Origin: Eonycteris spelaea
Taxonomy: Eukaryota; Chordata; Mammalia; Chiroptera; Pteropodidae
DNA length: 64,000 bases
Direction: 5' to 3'
NCBI GenBank assembly: GCA_003508835.1
Contig: PUFA01000287.1
Coordinates: 868,001 to 932,000, forward strand
The translations under genes and the position numbers were made by a program. The first letter of the stretch is position 1. Each line of letters starts with the position of its first letter. Positions 35,591-46,819 of the stretch are shown one piece after another. The notes beneath the pieces are model-generated. The model searched no databases and was not told the origin of the DNA. It saw only the letters and a program-made list of their open reading frames with translations.

Positions 35591-35869
35591 AATATAAGAA
35601 AAAAATTTTATTATAACATTAGGGAGACTTGAAAGATCTTCAATAAAATTTAGAAAGCTACATTATTTTTCTTGGGAAATAAAAGAAAATACAGGTCAAT
35701 AAATTCTGCTATGGGATTGCAAGGACCTAGGAATAAATACAAAAAAACTATGACATATTTTATTTCTTACAGTTACATAAAAAATACTATAACTTTTAAA
35801 ATATTTCTCTCATTTTGTATAAAGCACAATTGGGCTTCATTAAAAATATTTCTTCAGAGGGGAAAAAAA

Positions 35870-36107
35870 TGGTGTAGACGATGGAGCCTCTGTTCATTCC
35901 TCTGGCAACCAAATGAAAGTTGCGACAGAAACAAGGAGCAAACAGCAAGGAAATTGCCTGGGATCTAGATAAACAAAGTCATACAACTAGGGAGGAATCC
36001 AAGAAATCTAAGAAATCACCGTGCAATGGCAGAAGGCCAGATGCTGAGCAGCTGAGTGAGACCCAGGCTGCAGTAGCAGTAGACGCCTCTTAAAGGGGCC
36101 ATGTCCA
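35870..36107 (+). mobile_element. L1 5'UTR, sense, upstream of the 5S SINE
   Basis: G+C-richer text of the older L1 5'UTR type, interrupted by a SINE. It continues at 36350 ('catgagtggactttggtggt'). The exact 5' boundary is uncertain; 35870 is the earliest plausible point. Confidence 0.65.
36092..36107 (+). repeat. Left target-site duplication of the 5S SINE
   Basis: aaaggggccatgtcca, repeated at 36333-36349 with one extra G. Confidence 0.92.
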
Positions 36108-36332
36108 AGTCTACGGCCATGCCACCCTGAACAAGCCCTATCCTGTCTGATCTTGGAAGCTAAGCAGGGTCAGGCCTGGTTAGTACTTGAATGGGAGACC
36201 ATCTAGGAAGACCAGGTGCTGTAAGCATGAAAAAATAAAAAATAAGAAATTGTAAGCTGACAAGGTCCTTGCAATCTGTGAGGTCAACCAAGGACTGTCT
36301 CGCCTAAAACTAAATAACTAAATAAAAAATAA
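36108..36332 (+). mobile_element. 5S-rRNA-derived SINE (MEG-R type, fruit-bat lineage)
   Basis: 36109-36229 is a full-length 5S rRNA copy: gtctacggccatgccaccct at the start, the internal promoter A box aagctaagcagggtc unchanged, and the intermediate element and C box (ggcctggttagtacttgaat) nearly unchanged. It differs from true 5S at CpG sites (for example gaacaagcc) and in the last third. A ~100-base non-5S segment and an A-rich tail (aactaaataaaaaataaaa) follow. Flanking 16-17-bp duplications prove retrotransposition as a unit into an L1 5'UTR, so this is a SINE and not a 5S gene. 5S-derived SINEs of this shape are known from Pteropodidae; assignment to a subfamily is inference. Confidence 0.9.
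36109..36229 (+). pseudogene. 5S rRNA-derived head of the SINE
   Basis: 121 bases aligning end to end with vertebrate 5S rRNA by recognition. Scattered substitutions in stems and loss of several CpGs mean it would not give a functional 5S RNA. The RNA polymerase III type 1 internal promoter looks largely preserved, which is how the family is transcribed. Confidence 0.88.
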
Positions 36333-36349
36333 AAAGGGGGCCATGTCCA
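36333..36349 (+). repeat. Right target-site duplication of the 5S SINE
   Basis: aaagggggccatgtcca directly after the A-rich tail. Pairs with 36092-36107. Confidence 0.92.
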
Positions 36350-38458
36350 TGAGTGGACTTTGGTGGTGAGCACCAGAGCATGTTTGGCTGCTCAGGGGGC
36401 ACCAGGGACTTGCAGGGGGACATTGAATTGTCAGAGTGAGGGCTGGAGGCAAGGCTCCCTCAGTACAGAAGTGCTGGTGCTATCCATTGTTCTTCTGTTA
36501 AGCCCCGCTACCAGTGTGAGGACTCAGAGTAGCCGTAGCGGAGACATCATCAAACTGGATAACAGAGGTGGCTCAGCACAGAGGTTCCCTGAAACTCCAC
36601 CTCCCCCAACTCGTGGCCCCAACCCAAGCTACATCCAGTTGTATTCTCAGCAAGTCAGGTGCTTCTTGCTAGTAGTGACAAGACTCACACTGTTGATAGC
36701 TCGCCTCGGTTTCTGTTGTGGTTTCTTGAGGCAACTATAAGTACAGCATCTGTGGATTGTTTGTTGAATCTTAACAGGTAGCCCTGGAGGGGCACAGGCT
36801 GGGGATAAATTTTGGCCTGCAGCTGAACCATTCTCAGGACTGTGCCACTAGGCACCTATCACACAAAGCCTCACTAATAAGACTGGGAGACTTAAGAGCT
36901 TTGCTTAGTACATAGAAACAGGCACAAAAAGGCAGCCAAAACAAGAAGACAAAGAAGCATAAACCATATGAGAAAACAGAACAGAGATCCAGGAATAACG
37001 GAGTCAAGCAATCTAACAGATGCAGAGTTCAAAACACTAGTTATAAAGATGCTCAATGAATTTATGGGAAGTGTAGATGAATTCAATGAGAATTTCAACA
37101 AAGAGATTAAAAAAATTTTTTAATGGAAATTATAAAAGAGAACCAGTCAGAAATGAAGACACATTACTTGAGATGAGAAGTATATTAAATGAAAAAAAAA
37201 CAAAGTGAATAAAGAAGAGAATCAAATGACCTATAAAGAAGATGGGGAAGCCAGTGAGAATGAGAATGGCAAGAAAAAAAAGAAGTAAGGAATATAATAA
37301 TTTAAGGAGCCTGTGGGACACAATTAAATGTAAAAATATCTTTGCATAGGTGTACTGGGAAAAAAAAGACATTGAAGAAATGATGGAAAACTTACCTCAC
37401 CTGGTGAAAGAAATAGACATACAACCCTGGGAAGCTCAGAGTGTCCCAAAACCTGGGAACAAAGAAGCCCACTTGAGGCATATCATAATTAAAATGTCAA
37501 AGGTTAAATACAAAGAAAGAATCTTAAGAGCAGCAAGAGAACTTAATAGTAGTTAGTTACCTACAAGACGCATAAGAGCATTTAGCTACCTACAAGAAAG
37601 CACCCATGAGACTGGCAGCTGATTTCTCAAAAGAAACTATGCAGGACAGAAGGGCTTGACAAAAAAACCCAGAAACTACAACCAAGAATACTTAATCCAG
37701 CAAAGCTATCATTTAGAGTTGAAGGACAGATAAAGAGCTTCTCAGACAAAAATAAACTAAAGGAATTTATTGTTACCAAGCCAATATTACAGGAAATATC
37801 AGAGGGACTTCTCTAAGAAGAAAAAACATGTATCAAAAACAGGAATAAAGTATGCTAAAACCCACATTCTTATCAACAAGTACCTCAAATTGAAAAGAAT
37901 TAAATGCTCCAACTAAAGAATAGAATGGCTGAATGGATAAAAAACAAGGCCCCTACAAATGCTTCCTACAAGAGACTCTCTTCAGATTAAAAGACACACA
38001 GACTAAAAGGAAAGGGATGGAGTAACATATTGCTTTGATGGGTCAGATAGAGAAAGACAAATACCACATGATTTCATGTACATGTGGAATCTAAAGAATA
38101 AAATCAACAAAACAAAAGCAGAAATGAACTCATAGGTACAGAAAATATTAGAAGGATACTATATAAAAAGGGGATGGGGGGACAAAAAAAAGGCAAAGAG
38201 ATTAAAATGTACAAATGGATAGTTGCAGAATAGACATGGTGATGTAGAATGTAGAATAGGGAAGATGGTTAATAATTTTGTAATGAACATATAAGGGGAA
38301 GAAGGGTATGAAATTTAGTGGGGTGATCGCTTTGTGAGTTATGTGGATCTCTGATCACTATGCTATTATTGTATGCCAACTATAATTGAAAAAACTCATT
38401 TAATTGTATGATGTGAATACAAGCAATTAATTGTCTATTATATTTCAATGAAAACAAA
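36350..38458 (+). mobile_element. Internally deleted L1, sense (5'UTR, ORF1, ORF2 start, 3'UTR)
   Basis: Continues the 5'UTR to about 36900. ORF1 follows, with the RRM/CTD relic as a 68-codon frame at 37350-37556. Then come the ORF1-ORF2 linker and the start of the endonuclease (to about 38020). At 38021-38041 the text jumps to the last part of ORF2 ('ggtcagatagagaaagacaa') and the 3'UTR. RT and most of the endonuclease are missing. The 126-codon frame at 36360-36740 is 5'UTR and is not a gene. The A-rich end is at 38444-38458. Confidence 0.82.
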
Positions 38459-38683
38459 AAATATTTCTTCCACTATGTTATAGAAATTAATCTTTCTCAT
38501 AAACATATTTTCTGGGAGAAAAGTAGACTAGTTAAGAGTAATAATTCTTAATGTAAAAATGACTTCTGTGTGCCTATTATTCCTCTCACATACTTCTTAA
38601 TGTAAGACTGTTAGACTTGAATCTCACCTGTGAGATTATAACATTTAGGCAACCCAAAACATTTAAGAAACTGACTTAAGGAG
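38459..38683. other. Short interval between L1s, no recognised feature
   Basis: Begins with aaatatttcttccact, an imperfect match to 34600-34616. The rest is unassigned. Confidence 0.4.
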
Positions 38684-39362
38684 ATTGAATTAAATATGGC
38701 AGCATAAGAGACATTCCCAGATATCTCCCCTTGAAATAACAATAAGCCGAACACCTAAAACTCAACAAAAAACACTCTAACTGCACACAAGCATGTCTGA
38801 GCATGGAATCTGCGCATAAAAGCTACCACAGGTCAGAACCCCTGGTGTCGGGCAGTGGACTGGGAGGAACAAAGAAGCTGCCTCTCTCAGCCAGAGCTCC
38901 CTAAAAGAAGAGGGGAGAGGAGAAGGAGTGTCAAGTTCCTTGAACAGCCCTGCCTGAGAATGCTGTGAGATCCACGCTGCCTTAAGCAGGGCTCAGTAAG
39001 AAGGGCAGAAGGCAGAAGAAACAGGGACAGCAGAAAAGAGGGGAGGGCAGAAAAACACAGTTTTTACCAGCTCCAGTTGCAAAACTGAGGATGAGCCGCA
39101 GCCCTCATCCTCCAACACGTAAGTGCGCTTCCCCACCACCCTCCTCCCCTCCACCCAAGATGGAACGCCTCCTAAACTGTCGCTCACACTGACAGGAACT
39201 GAGACTGAGGGTAGTGAGCATGATTAAATATCTATAAGAAAAAAAGACATTATTAACACTTTGTATAAAGCAAGATCCAACAGGCTTAAACGCCACCTAC
39301 TGGAAAGAAAAAGAAAAACATTATATTTGCAACAGGCTAGGGACCATTATATAAAATCTTTC

Positions 39363-39379
39363 GGGGGGGGGGGGGGGGG
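39363..39379 (+). repeat. G homopolymer, 17 bases
   Basis: 17 G in a row in the L1 5'UTR. Either a real expansion or a place prone to assembly error. Confidence 0.9.
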
Positions 39380-39479
39380 AGAAGAAGCAGAACACACTTC
39401 CATTAATGCCCAGGCAGAGAAATAGTTCAAAACATCATGAACAATCAAGGTGACTAGGCATCTCAGACATAAAGAGAAA

Positions 39480-40280
39480 ATCTCCAGAAAATCAATTTCA
39501 GGAATTGAAAAAACAACTAGGTGAGCAGAATGAGTTCTTTAGTAAGGAGATTGAAACCCTCAAAAAGAACTGAATAGACCTTCTAGAGATAAAGAACACA
39601 GTGCAAGAGTTGAAAAATAAAATAACAAGCTTGGGAAATAGAGTCAACCAAATGGAGGGAAGGATCAGTGAAATCAACGACAGAAATCCAGAAATAAATC
39701 AGAAAAGGAAGAAAGAAAATGAAGAATGAAAAAGAATGAAAAAGAAACACAAGAACTAGCCGATACCATCAGGAGAGGAAACATAAGAATAATGGGAATT
39801 CTCAAAAGGGAGGAAAAGGAGCAGGGATTAGAAAGCATTTTCAGACAAATAGTTGACAAACATTTCCCAAATCTGAGGAATGAGCTGAGCCTGGAATTCA
39901 AGAAGTCAATAGAACGCCCAATTTTCTCAACCCAAAAGGCCAAGACACATCGTATTAAAATCATCAGAAATCAACGACAAAGAAAATTCTCAGGGCAGCC
40001 AGGGAAAAGAAGATGGTAACCTATATAAAGGAAAACTCATTAGATTATCATCAGACTTATCAGCACAAACCTTACAAGCCAGAAAGGAGTGAAATCAAAT
40101 ATTCAAACTATTAAATGAAAGGAACTACCAGTCAAGAACAATGTATCCAGCTAAGCTCTCCTTTAGATATGAAGGAGAAATAAAGGCCTTTCCAGACATA
40201 AAAAATTGAGGGAATTCTCCACTACGAGGCTTTCACTACAGGAAATTCTGAAAGAGGTCAGCTCACCTAAAACAAAATGA
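39480..40280 (+). pseudogene. L1 ORF1 (RNA-binding protein of the LINE RNP), broken
   Basis: ORF1p coats L1 RNA in the cytoplasmic ribonucleoprotein. Visible in order: a heptad-rich coiled-coil stretch (about 39490-39690, Glu/Leu/Lys/Asn-rich with ...IETLKKN and ...NRVNQMEGRISEIND), then the RRM (IRIMGILKREEKEQGLESIF near 39784-39843, part of the 97-codon frame 39726-40019), then the C-terminal domain (PAKLSFRYEGEIKAFPDI near 40147-40200). In-frame stops interrupt the coiled coil and frameshifts separate the domains, so no full protein can be made. Confidence 0.85.
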
Positions 40281-40734
40281 CAAAAAAACAAAAAAATGCA
40301 TAATCAGGAGTAAGGTGACTAGCAAACTGATAAAAGCAGAGAAGTGCAACCCTTACTACGAACAAGGCTTTGTAAGCTTAAAATAAGAAGAGATTTGCTA
40401 TAGCAAGATAGTAATGAACATTCAGCACATAGGACAAATTGAGATAACAATGACTAAAAAGCAGAGGATTCAAAGATCCAAATTCGCAAAGGGGAATGGA
40501 GATAAGGCACCCGCAGAAGAAAAGGGATGACTGTATATATAAAACTATCCTTTTCACATTCGTAATGGTCACCACAGGCCAAAGATTTAGGACGGAAGTA
40601 TGTAACATAAAACAAGAAGGACCAGAGAGAAAATCCTCAAAAGCCAACCAAAATAAAGAAAACAGAAATAGAAGGAAAAGAAAGCAATGGAAACACCGAG
40701 CTTCCAGAAAGCAAAAGATATACCAAAAAGCACA

Positions 40735-43700
40735 ATGGCTATAAGTAGACCTCATATTTCAATAATCACCCTAAATGTAAATGGACTGAACTCACCAATA
40801 AAAAGACACAGAGTTGCAGATTGGATCAAAAAACAAAACCCAACCATATGCACCTCCAGGAGACACATCTCAGTTACAAAGTGAAGTGTGGAAAATGATA
40901 TTTCAAGCAAACGGTATTCAGAGAAAAGCAGGAGTAGCAGTACTAATATCAGACGAAATAGACTTCAAAAAAAAAAGGTAAAGAAAGATACTGAGGGACA
41001 CTTCATAATGATAAAGGGAATAAAGCACCGAGAAGACATAACACTTATTAATATCTATGTTCCCAATCAGGGAGCCCAGAAATATGTAAAGCAATTACTA
41101 ACAGAACTAAAGGGAGAAACAGACCAAAAACAGTATCATAGTAGGAGACCTAAATACCTCACTGTCAGATATGGACATATCACCCAAACAGAAAATCAAT
41201 AAGGTAATAACACTGTTAAACGATATATTAGACCAACTGGACATAATTGACATACAGAGGTTTTCATCCCAAAACAGCTGTGTACGCATCCTTCTCTAGT
41301 ACACATGGAATATTCTCAAGAATCGACCACATACTGGGACACAGAGGTAGCCTCAACAAACATAAGAGGGTTGAAATCATACCAATCGTATACTCTGATC
41401 ATAATGCTTTGAAATAAGAGATCAACTGTAAAAAGGAAGTGGAAATAACTACAAATATATGGAGATTAAACAACATGTTACTGAAAAATAACTGGATCAG
41501 GAAAGAAATAAAGATCAAATGGTACATAGAAATGAATGATAATGATAGTACAACATATCAAAACTTTTTGGACATGGCAAAAACGGAAATATGAGGAAAG
41601 TTCATATCATTACAGGCCTATCTCCAAAAATAAGAACAAGCCCAAATAAACAACCTACTGCTTCATCTTAAAAACTAGAAAAGGAAGAACAAATGAAGCC
41701 TAAAGTCAGCAGAAGAAAAGAAATCATCAAAATCAGAGCAGAAATAAATGAATCAAAAGTAAAAAAAACAACAAAAAACAGTAGAAAAAAATAAATACAA
41801 ACAAAGAGCTGTTGTCTGAGAAGGTTAATAAATTGAGAAAGCCCTGGCTAGACTCACTAAAGAAAAAAGAGAAAACACAAATAAACAAAATGAGGGATGA
41901 AAGAGAGGAAATTACGACAGACACTGCAGAAATACAAAGGATCATATAAGAACACTATGAAAAAGTATATAATGCCAAATTTAATAACCTAAAGAAATGG
42001 ACTAGTACTTAGAAAAAATACAACCTTCCTAGATTGAATCAAGAAGAAATGGAAATTCTAAATAGATCAATCAGCAGTATGGAAGTTGAAACAATCATCA
42101 AAAACCTACCAAAAAATAAAAATTCAGGACCAGATGGCTTGACCAGAGAATTCTATCAAACATTTAAAAAAGATTTGATACCTGTTCTCCTCAAAACTCT
42201 TCCAAAAAAATCAAAGAGGAGGCAATACTTTCTAACACATTTTCTGAGGCCAATATCACCTTGATACCCAAACCTGGTAAAAATAACACCCCAAAAAAGA
42301 AAACTACAGACCAATCTCTCATGAACATAGATGCAAAAATCCTAAATAAGATACTAGCAAACCAAATGCAGCAACATATTAAAAAGATTACACACCAGGT
42401 TCAAATGGGCTTCATCCCAGGGTCACTGGGATGGTTCAACATAAACAAATTAAATAATATAATACACCACATAAACAAATGAAAAAAATAATAATCATAT
42501 ATATAATCATATCAAGATGCAGAAAAAAGCCTTCAGCAAGATACAGCATCCATTTATGATCAAAACACTTTAACAAAATCCATTAGAAGGAAAGTACTTT
42601 AACATAATAAAAGCCATATATGACAAACCCTCAGTTAACATTATACTGAATGGTGAGAAACTAAAGTCCCTCCCCTCTACAATCAGGAACAAAACAAGGT
42701 TTTCCACTATTGTCACTGTTATTTAATATAACATTGGAGGTCCTAATGACTACAATCAGACAAGAGAAAGTTATAAAAGGCATTCAAATTGAAAATGAAA
42801 AAGTCAAACTGTCACTATTTGTGAATGGCATGATTATCTATATAGAAAACCCTATGGACTCCACAGGAACACTACTAGAAACAATAAACAAATAGAATAA
42901 ATTCTCTGGATACAAAATTAATGTTTAAAAAATCCATAGCATTCCTATACTCAGTAACGAAGTGTCAGAAAAAGAAATGGAAAAAATAATTCCTTGTGTC
43001 ATTGCAACAGAAAGAATAAAATATCTAAGAATAAATGTAATGAAATATGTAAATGACCTATATAACGAAAATTATAAGACCATATCAAAAGAAATCAAAG
43101 AAGATACAAAGAAATGGAAAGATATTCCACATTCTTGGATAGTAATAATCAGCATAGTTAAAATGACCTTATTACCTAAAGCATTATACAGATTTAATGC
43201 AATCCCATCAAAAGCTCATCAGCATTTTTTAAACAAATAGAATAAAAAATCATCAGATTTGTAGGGAATCACAAAAGACCCCAAATTGTCCAAGGTATCC
43301 TGAGAAAAAAAGAATGAGGCTGGAGGCCTCACTCTGCTTGACTTCAAATTCTACTACAAAGTGTCAGTAATCGGAATGGCATGGTATTGGCAGAATAATA
43401 AATACACTGACCAGTGGAACAGAATCGAGAGTCCAGAAGCAAACCATATTTATATGGGCAAATAATTTTCGACAAAATGTCAAAACATGCAGTGGAGAAA
43501 GGAAAGCCTCTTCAATAAGTGGTGCTGGGAAAACTGGAAGGCCACCTGCAAAAAAAAATGAAACTAGACTGTTATCTATCACCACAAACCAAAATTAACT
43601 TAAAATGAATTGAAGACCTGAATATAAGACCCGAAACAATAAAATGCATAGAAGAAAAACATAGGAACGAAACTCAAGGACCTTGGACTTAAAGAAGATT

Positions 43701-44540
43701 TTATGAATTTGACCTCAAAGGCAAGGGAAGCAAAAGCAAAAATAAACGAATGGGACTACATGAAACTAAAAAGCTTCTGCTCAGCAAAAGAAACCTTCAA
43801 CAAGGTAAAGAGATAACTGTCCTAGTAGGAAAATATATTTGCAAGTAACCCGTCTGATAAGGGCTTAATATCTAAAATATACAAAGAACTCATATGACTC
43901 AATAATAACAGCAAAAAAAAACAAACAATCCAATCAAAAAATGGGCAGAGGACCTGGACAGATACTTCTCCCTACAGGACACACAAATGGCCTATAAATA
44001 TGAAAAGATGCTCAACATTGCTAGCTATTAGGGAGATGTAAATCAAAATCACAATGAGATGCCATCTCACATCTGGTCAAATCCTATAATCAACAGGACA
44101 AGTAACAACAAATGCTGGAGAGGATGTGAAGAAATAGTAACTGTCATACACTACTGGTGGGACTGCAAATTGATATGGCCACTATGGAAAGTGGTATGAA
44201 GGTTCCTCAAAAAACTAAGAATTGACCTACCATATGATCCAATCTCTCTACTGGGTATTTACCCCAAAATTTGAAAATCCATATCCAAAAAGATATTTGC
44301 ATACTGGTGTTTATAGCAAACATTATTCACAGAGGCCAGGACATGGAAGCAACCAAAGTGTCCTATAATAGATGATTGGCTCAAGAAGCTGTGGCACATA
44401 TATGCAATGAATATTACTCAGCCATAAGAAAAAATGAAATACTGCCATTTGTGACAATATGGATGGACCTCAAGGTAATCATGCTAAGCAAAATAAGCCA
44501 GACTGAAAATGTAGAAAATCACATGATATCTCTTATATGT
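40735..44540 (+). pseudogene. L1 ORF2 (endonuclease and reverse transcriptase), broken
   Basis: ORF2p nicks target DNA and reverse-transcribes L1 RNA. The start is well marked: ATG at 40735 followed by MAISRPHISIITLNVNGLNS, the apurinic endonuclease N-terminus. More endonuclease lies at 40888-41202 (INIYVPNQGAQKYVKQLL). RT begins near 42034 ([20 protein letters not shown], in a 76-codon frame) and continues at 42261-42482 and 42710-42895. The catalytic FADD box reads FVNG at 42818-42829, so both aspartates are gone. The C-terminal region follows at 42962-43240. Numerous frameshifts and stops are present. It cannot encode an active enzyme. Confidence 0.88.
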
Positions 44541-44599
44541 GTGATAGAAACTTAAAAGCAACAATGAACAGGACAGGGACATGGACAATGGACTAGTGG

Positions 44600-44700
44600 T
44601 TACCAAAGGGTAGAAGGTGAGGGAGGAGGGGGAAGTAGACGGGGTAAAGCGTGTTCTATATAGGGGGATGGGGGGAGGGTGAAGTGGGTAAAGGGGATCA
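44600..44700 (+). promoter_or_regulatory. G-rich, potential G-quadruplex tract of L1 3'UTR
   Basis: Several G runs (ggaggaggggga, ggggtaaag, gggggatggggggagggtg, aaaggggatc). Related G-rich or, when antisense, C-rich tracts occur in the other L1s (5570-5590, 33400-33425, 56320-56335). G-rich 3'UTR tracts are a known L1 trait; folding here is inferred. Confidence 0.55.
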
Positions 44701-44844
44701 AAGATATGGTAGCTGAAGGAAACTGGACTTCGGGTGGTAAACATACAATAGAAATATATACATGTTTAATTATAATGTATACCTGAAATTATATAATTGT
44801 ATTAACCAATGTTACCCCGATAAACTTAATTTAAAAAAATAAAA

Positions 44845-45106
44845 TCAAAGGACATAATGAGATTCTCAGACCAAAAAAAAAAAAAAAAAAAAAAAAAAAG
44901 AAAAAAAGAAAAAAAAAGAAAAAAAAGAAAAAAAGCTAAAGAGTTTATCACCGCCAAAACCAGTATTACAAGAAAATGTAGAAGGACTTCTTTAAGAAGA
45001 AGGGAGGAAAAAAGATCACAAATATAAATAATAAATGGCAATAACTACATATCAACTATTACTTTATATTTAAATGGATTAAATGCTCCAATCAAAAGAC
45101 ATGGTG
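44845..45106 (+). mobile_element. L1 (ORF1 end and ORF2 start), sense, left of EEF1A1 pseudogene
   Basis: Text of the ORF1 C-terminus ('cctttctcag-type' block, then 'gctaaagagtttatcaccg'), linker, and ORF2 start ('atggcaataactacatatc' near 45036). It is interrupted at about 45107 and continues at 46820. Confidence 0.85.
44872..44935 (+). repeat. Expanded A-rich tract (A)n / (A6-8G)n
   Basis: 27 or so A followed by repeats of A6-8G within ORF1. Other L1 copies have only a few A here. Confidence 0.9.
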
Positions 45107-45107
45107 G
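45094..45107 (+). repeat. Left target-site duplication of EEF1A1 pseudogene
   Basis: aaaagacatggtg(g), matching aaaagacatagggtg at 46820-46834 with one small difference. Confidence 0.8.
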
Positions 45108-46819
45108 TTTTTTTTGCAACAGGTTTGCTGCCTGAACACAGTTGTCATGAAAACCACTGCTAAATCTAAGCCAAAATGGAAAAGGCAAAGACTCATATCA
45201 TATTGTCATTATTGGACACATAGATTCTGGCAAGTCTACCACTACTCATCTCATGTAAAATTGTGGTGTAATCAACAAAAGAACTATTTTTAAAAAGTTG
45301 ACAAAGGAGACTGCTGAGATGGGAAAGTGCTACTTCAAATATGCCTAGGCCTTGAATAACTTGAAAGCTGAATGTGAGCACTGCCATCTCCCTATGGAAA
45401 TTCGAGACTAGTATTATGTGACCATCACTGATGCCCCCAGGACACAGATTTATCAAAAACATGATCAGAGGTAAATCCCATGCTGACTGTGCTATTTTGA
45501 TTGTTGGTGCTGGTGTTAGTGAATTTGAAGCAGGTATCTCCAATAATGGGCAGACTGTGAGCATGCTCTTCTGGCTTACATACTGGGTATGAAACAACTA
45601 ATTGTTTGTGTTCACAAAATGGATTCCACTGAGTCACCCTACAGCCAGAAGAGATAAAGCAATTGTTAAGAAGTCAGCATCTACATTGAGGAAATTTCCT
45701 GCAAACCTGGCACAGTAGCATTTGTACTAATTTCTGTTTGAAACAGTGACAACATGCTGGAGCCACATGCTATCATGCCATGGTTTAAGGGATAGAAAGT
45801 CCCCATAAAGATGGCAATTGCCAGTGGAACCACACTGCTTGAAGCTCTGGGTTGCATCTTGCCACCAACTTGTCCAACTTACAAGCCTTTGTTTCAGCTC
45901 CTTTGGGATGTCTATAAAACTGGTGGTATTGTTAACATACCTGTCAGCCACATCAAGATGTGTTCTCGAATCTAGCATGGTTGTCACTTTTGCTCTAGTC
46001 AGCATTACAACTGAAAATAAAGTCTGGTGAAATGTACCATAAAGTTCTGAATGAAGCTCTTCCTGGGGACAACATTGGCATCAATGTCAAAAATGTGTCT
46101 GTCAAAGATGTTTGTAATGGTAATTGTGGCTGGTGACAGCAAGAATGACCCACCAGTGAAACCAGTTGGCTTCACTGCTAAGGTGATTATCTCTAACCAT
46201 CCAGGACAAATTACTAACCAGATACACTCCTGTGCTGGATTGTCATAATGCTTGCCAATTCGCTGAGCTGAGGGAAAGGATTAATGATCATTCTGGAAAA
46301 AGCTGGAAGATGGCCCTAAGTTTTTGAAATCTGGTGATGCTACCATCATTTGACATGACTCCTGGCAAGCCCATGTGTTTAAAAAAGCTTCTCTGAATAT
46401 CTTCCTCTGGGCTATTGTGCTGTTCATGATATGAGACAGTTGCTGTGAATGTCATCAAAAGCAGTAGACAAGAAGGCAGTTGGAGATGGCAAAGTCACCA
46501 AGCCAGCCAGAAAGCTCAGATGGTAAATGAATATTCTCCTCAACACCTGCCATCTCAGTCTTAATCAGTGGTAGAATAGTCTTAGAACCATTTATCTCAA
46601 TTGGTCATTTAACTTTAATAATAAAAGACTAGTTTGTGATTACAATACATCATAAAACATTCAGAAGGAAAGGAGAATGTCTTGCAAACCATTTAGGGTT
46701 GTGTATGGCAGTTTTTAAGTTACTAATTTTTAAAAACCAGCACTTTTTAATGGAAACAACTTGACCAAAAATCTCTCACAGAATTTTGAGACCCATTAAA
46801 AATAAATTTAATGAGAAAA
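45107..46819 (+). pseudogene. EEF1A1P: EEF1A1 processed pseudogene (elongation factor 1-alpha 1)
   Basis: Parent function: the GTPase that carries aminoacyl-tRNA to the ribosome. The copy has no introns. It includes the 5'UTR (tttttgcaacaggtttgctg), the coding equivalent from ATG 45176 to TGA 46528-46530, the whole 3'UTR (agactagtttgtgattac..., tcacagaattttgagaccca) and a short A-tail, flanked by target duplications inside an L1. The P-loop text HIDSGKST is readable near 45217-45245 and FIKNM near 45449. It is inactivated early: one base is lost at about codon 9, a base gain lies at about 45432 in the DAPGH motif, and many more changes follow. The coding equivalent is about 34 bases shorter than the 1389-base parent. 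An antisense frame of 134 codons (45597-45193) is a shadow. Confidence 0.95.

Larger units (their letters stand above)
38684..44844 (+). mobile_element. Near-full-length L1, sense, inactive
   Basis: About 6.2 kb with all parts in order: G+C-richer 5'UTR (38684-39440), ORF1 (about 39480-40280), linker, ORF2 (ATG 40735 to about 44540), 3'UTR with a G-rich tract (44600-44700) and an A-rich end. Many stops and frameshifts break both ORFs. It is the most complete L1 in the window. A 17-base G run interrupts the 5'UTR. I found no convincing target duplication. Confidence 0.9.

Noticed and set aside
36109..36229. Functional 5S rRNA gene
   Set aside because: It carries many substitutions, lacks a T-run terminator directly after the 5S part, has an extra tail segment, and is bounded by target duplications. 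It is the head of a SINE.
36360..36740. 126-codon plus-strand frame as a gene
   Set aside because: Lies in the G+C-richer 5'UTR of an L1 and shows no domain; similar frames occur in the other L1 5'UTRs.
45193..45597. 134-codon antisense frame
   Set aside because: Shadow of the EEF1A1 processed pseudogene on the other strand.
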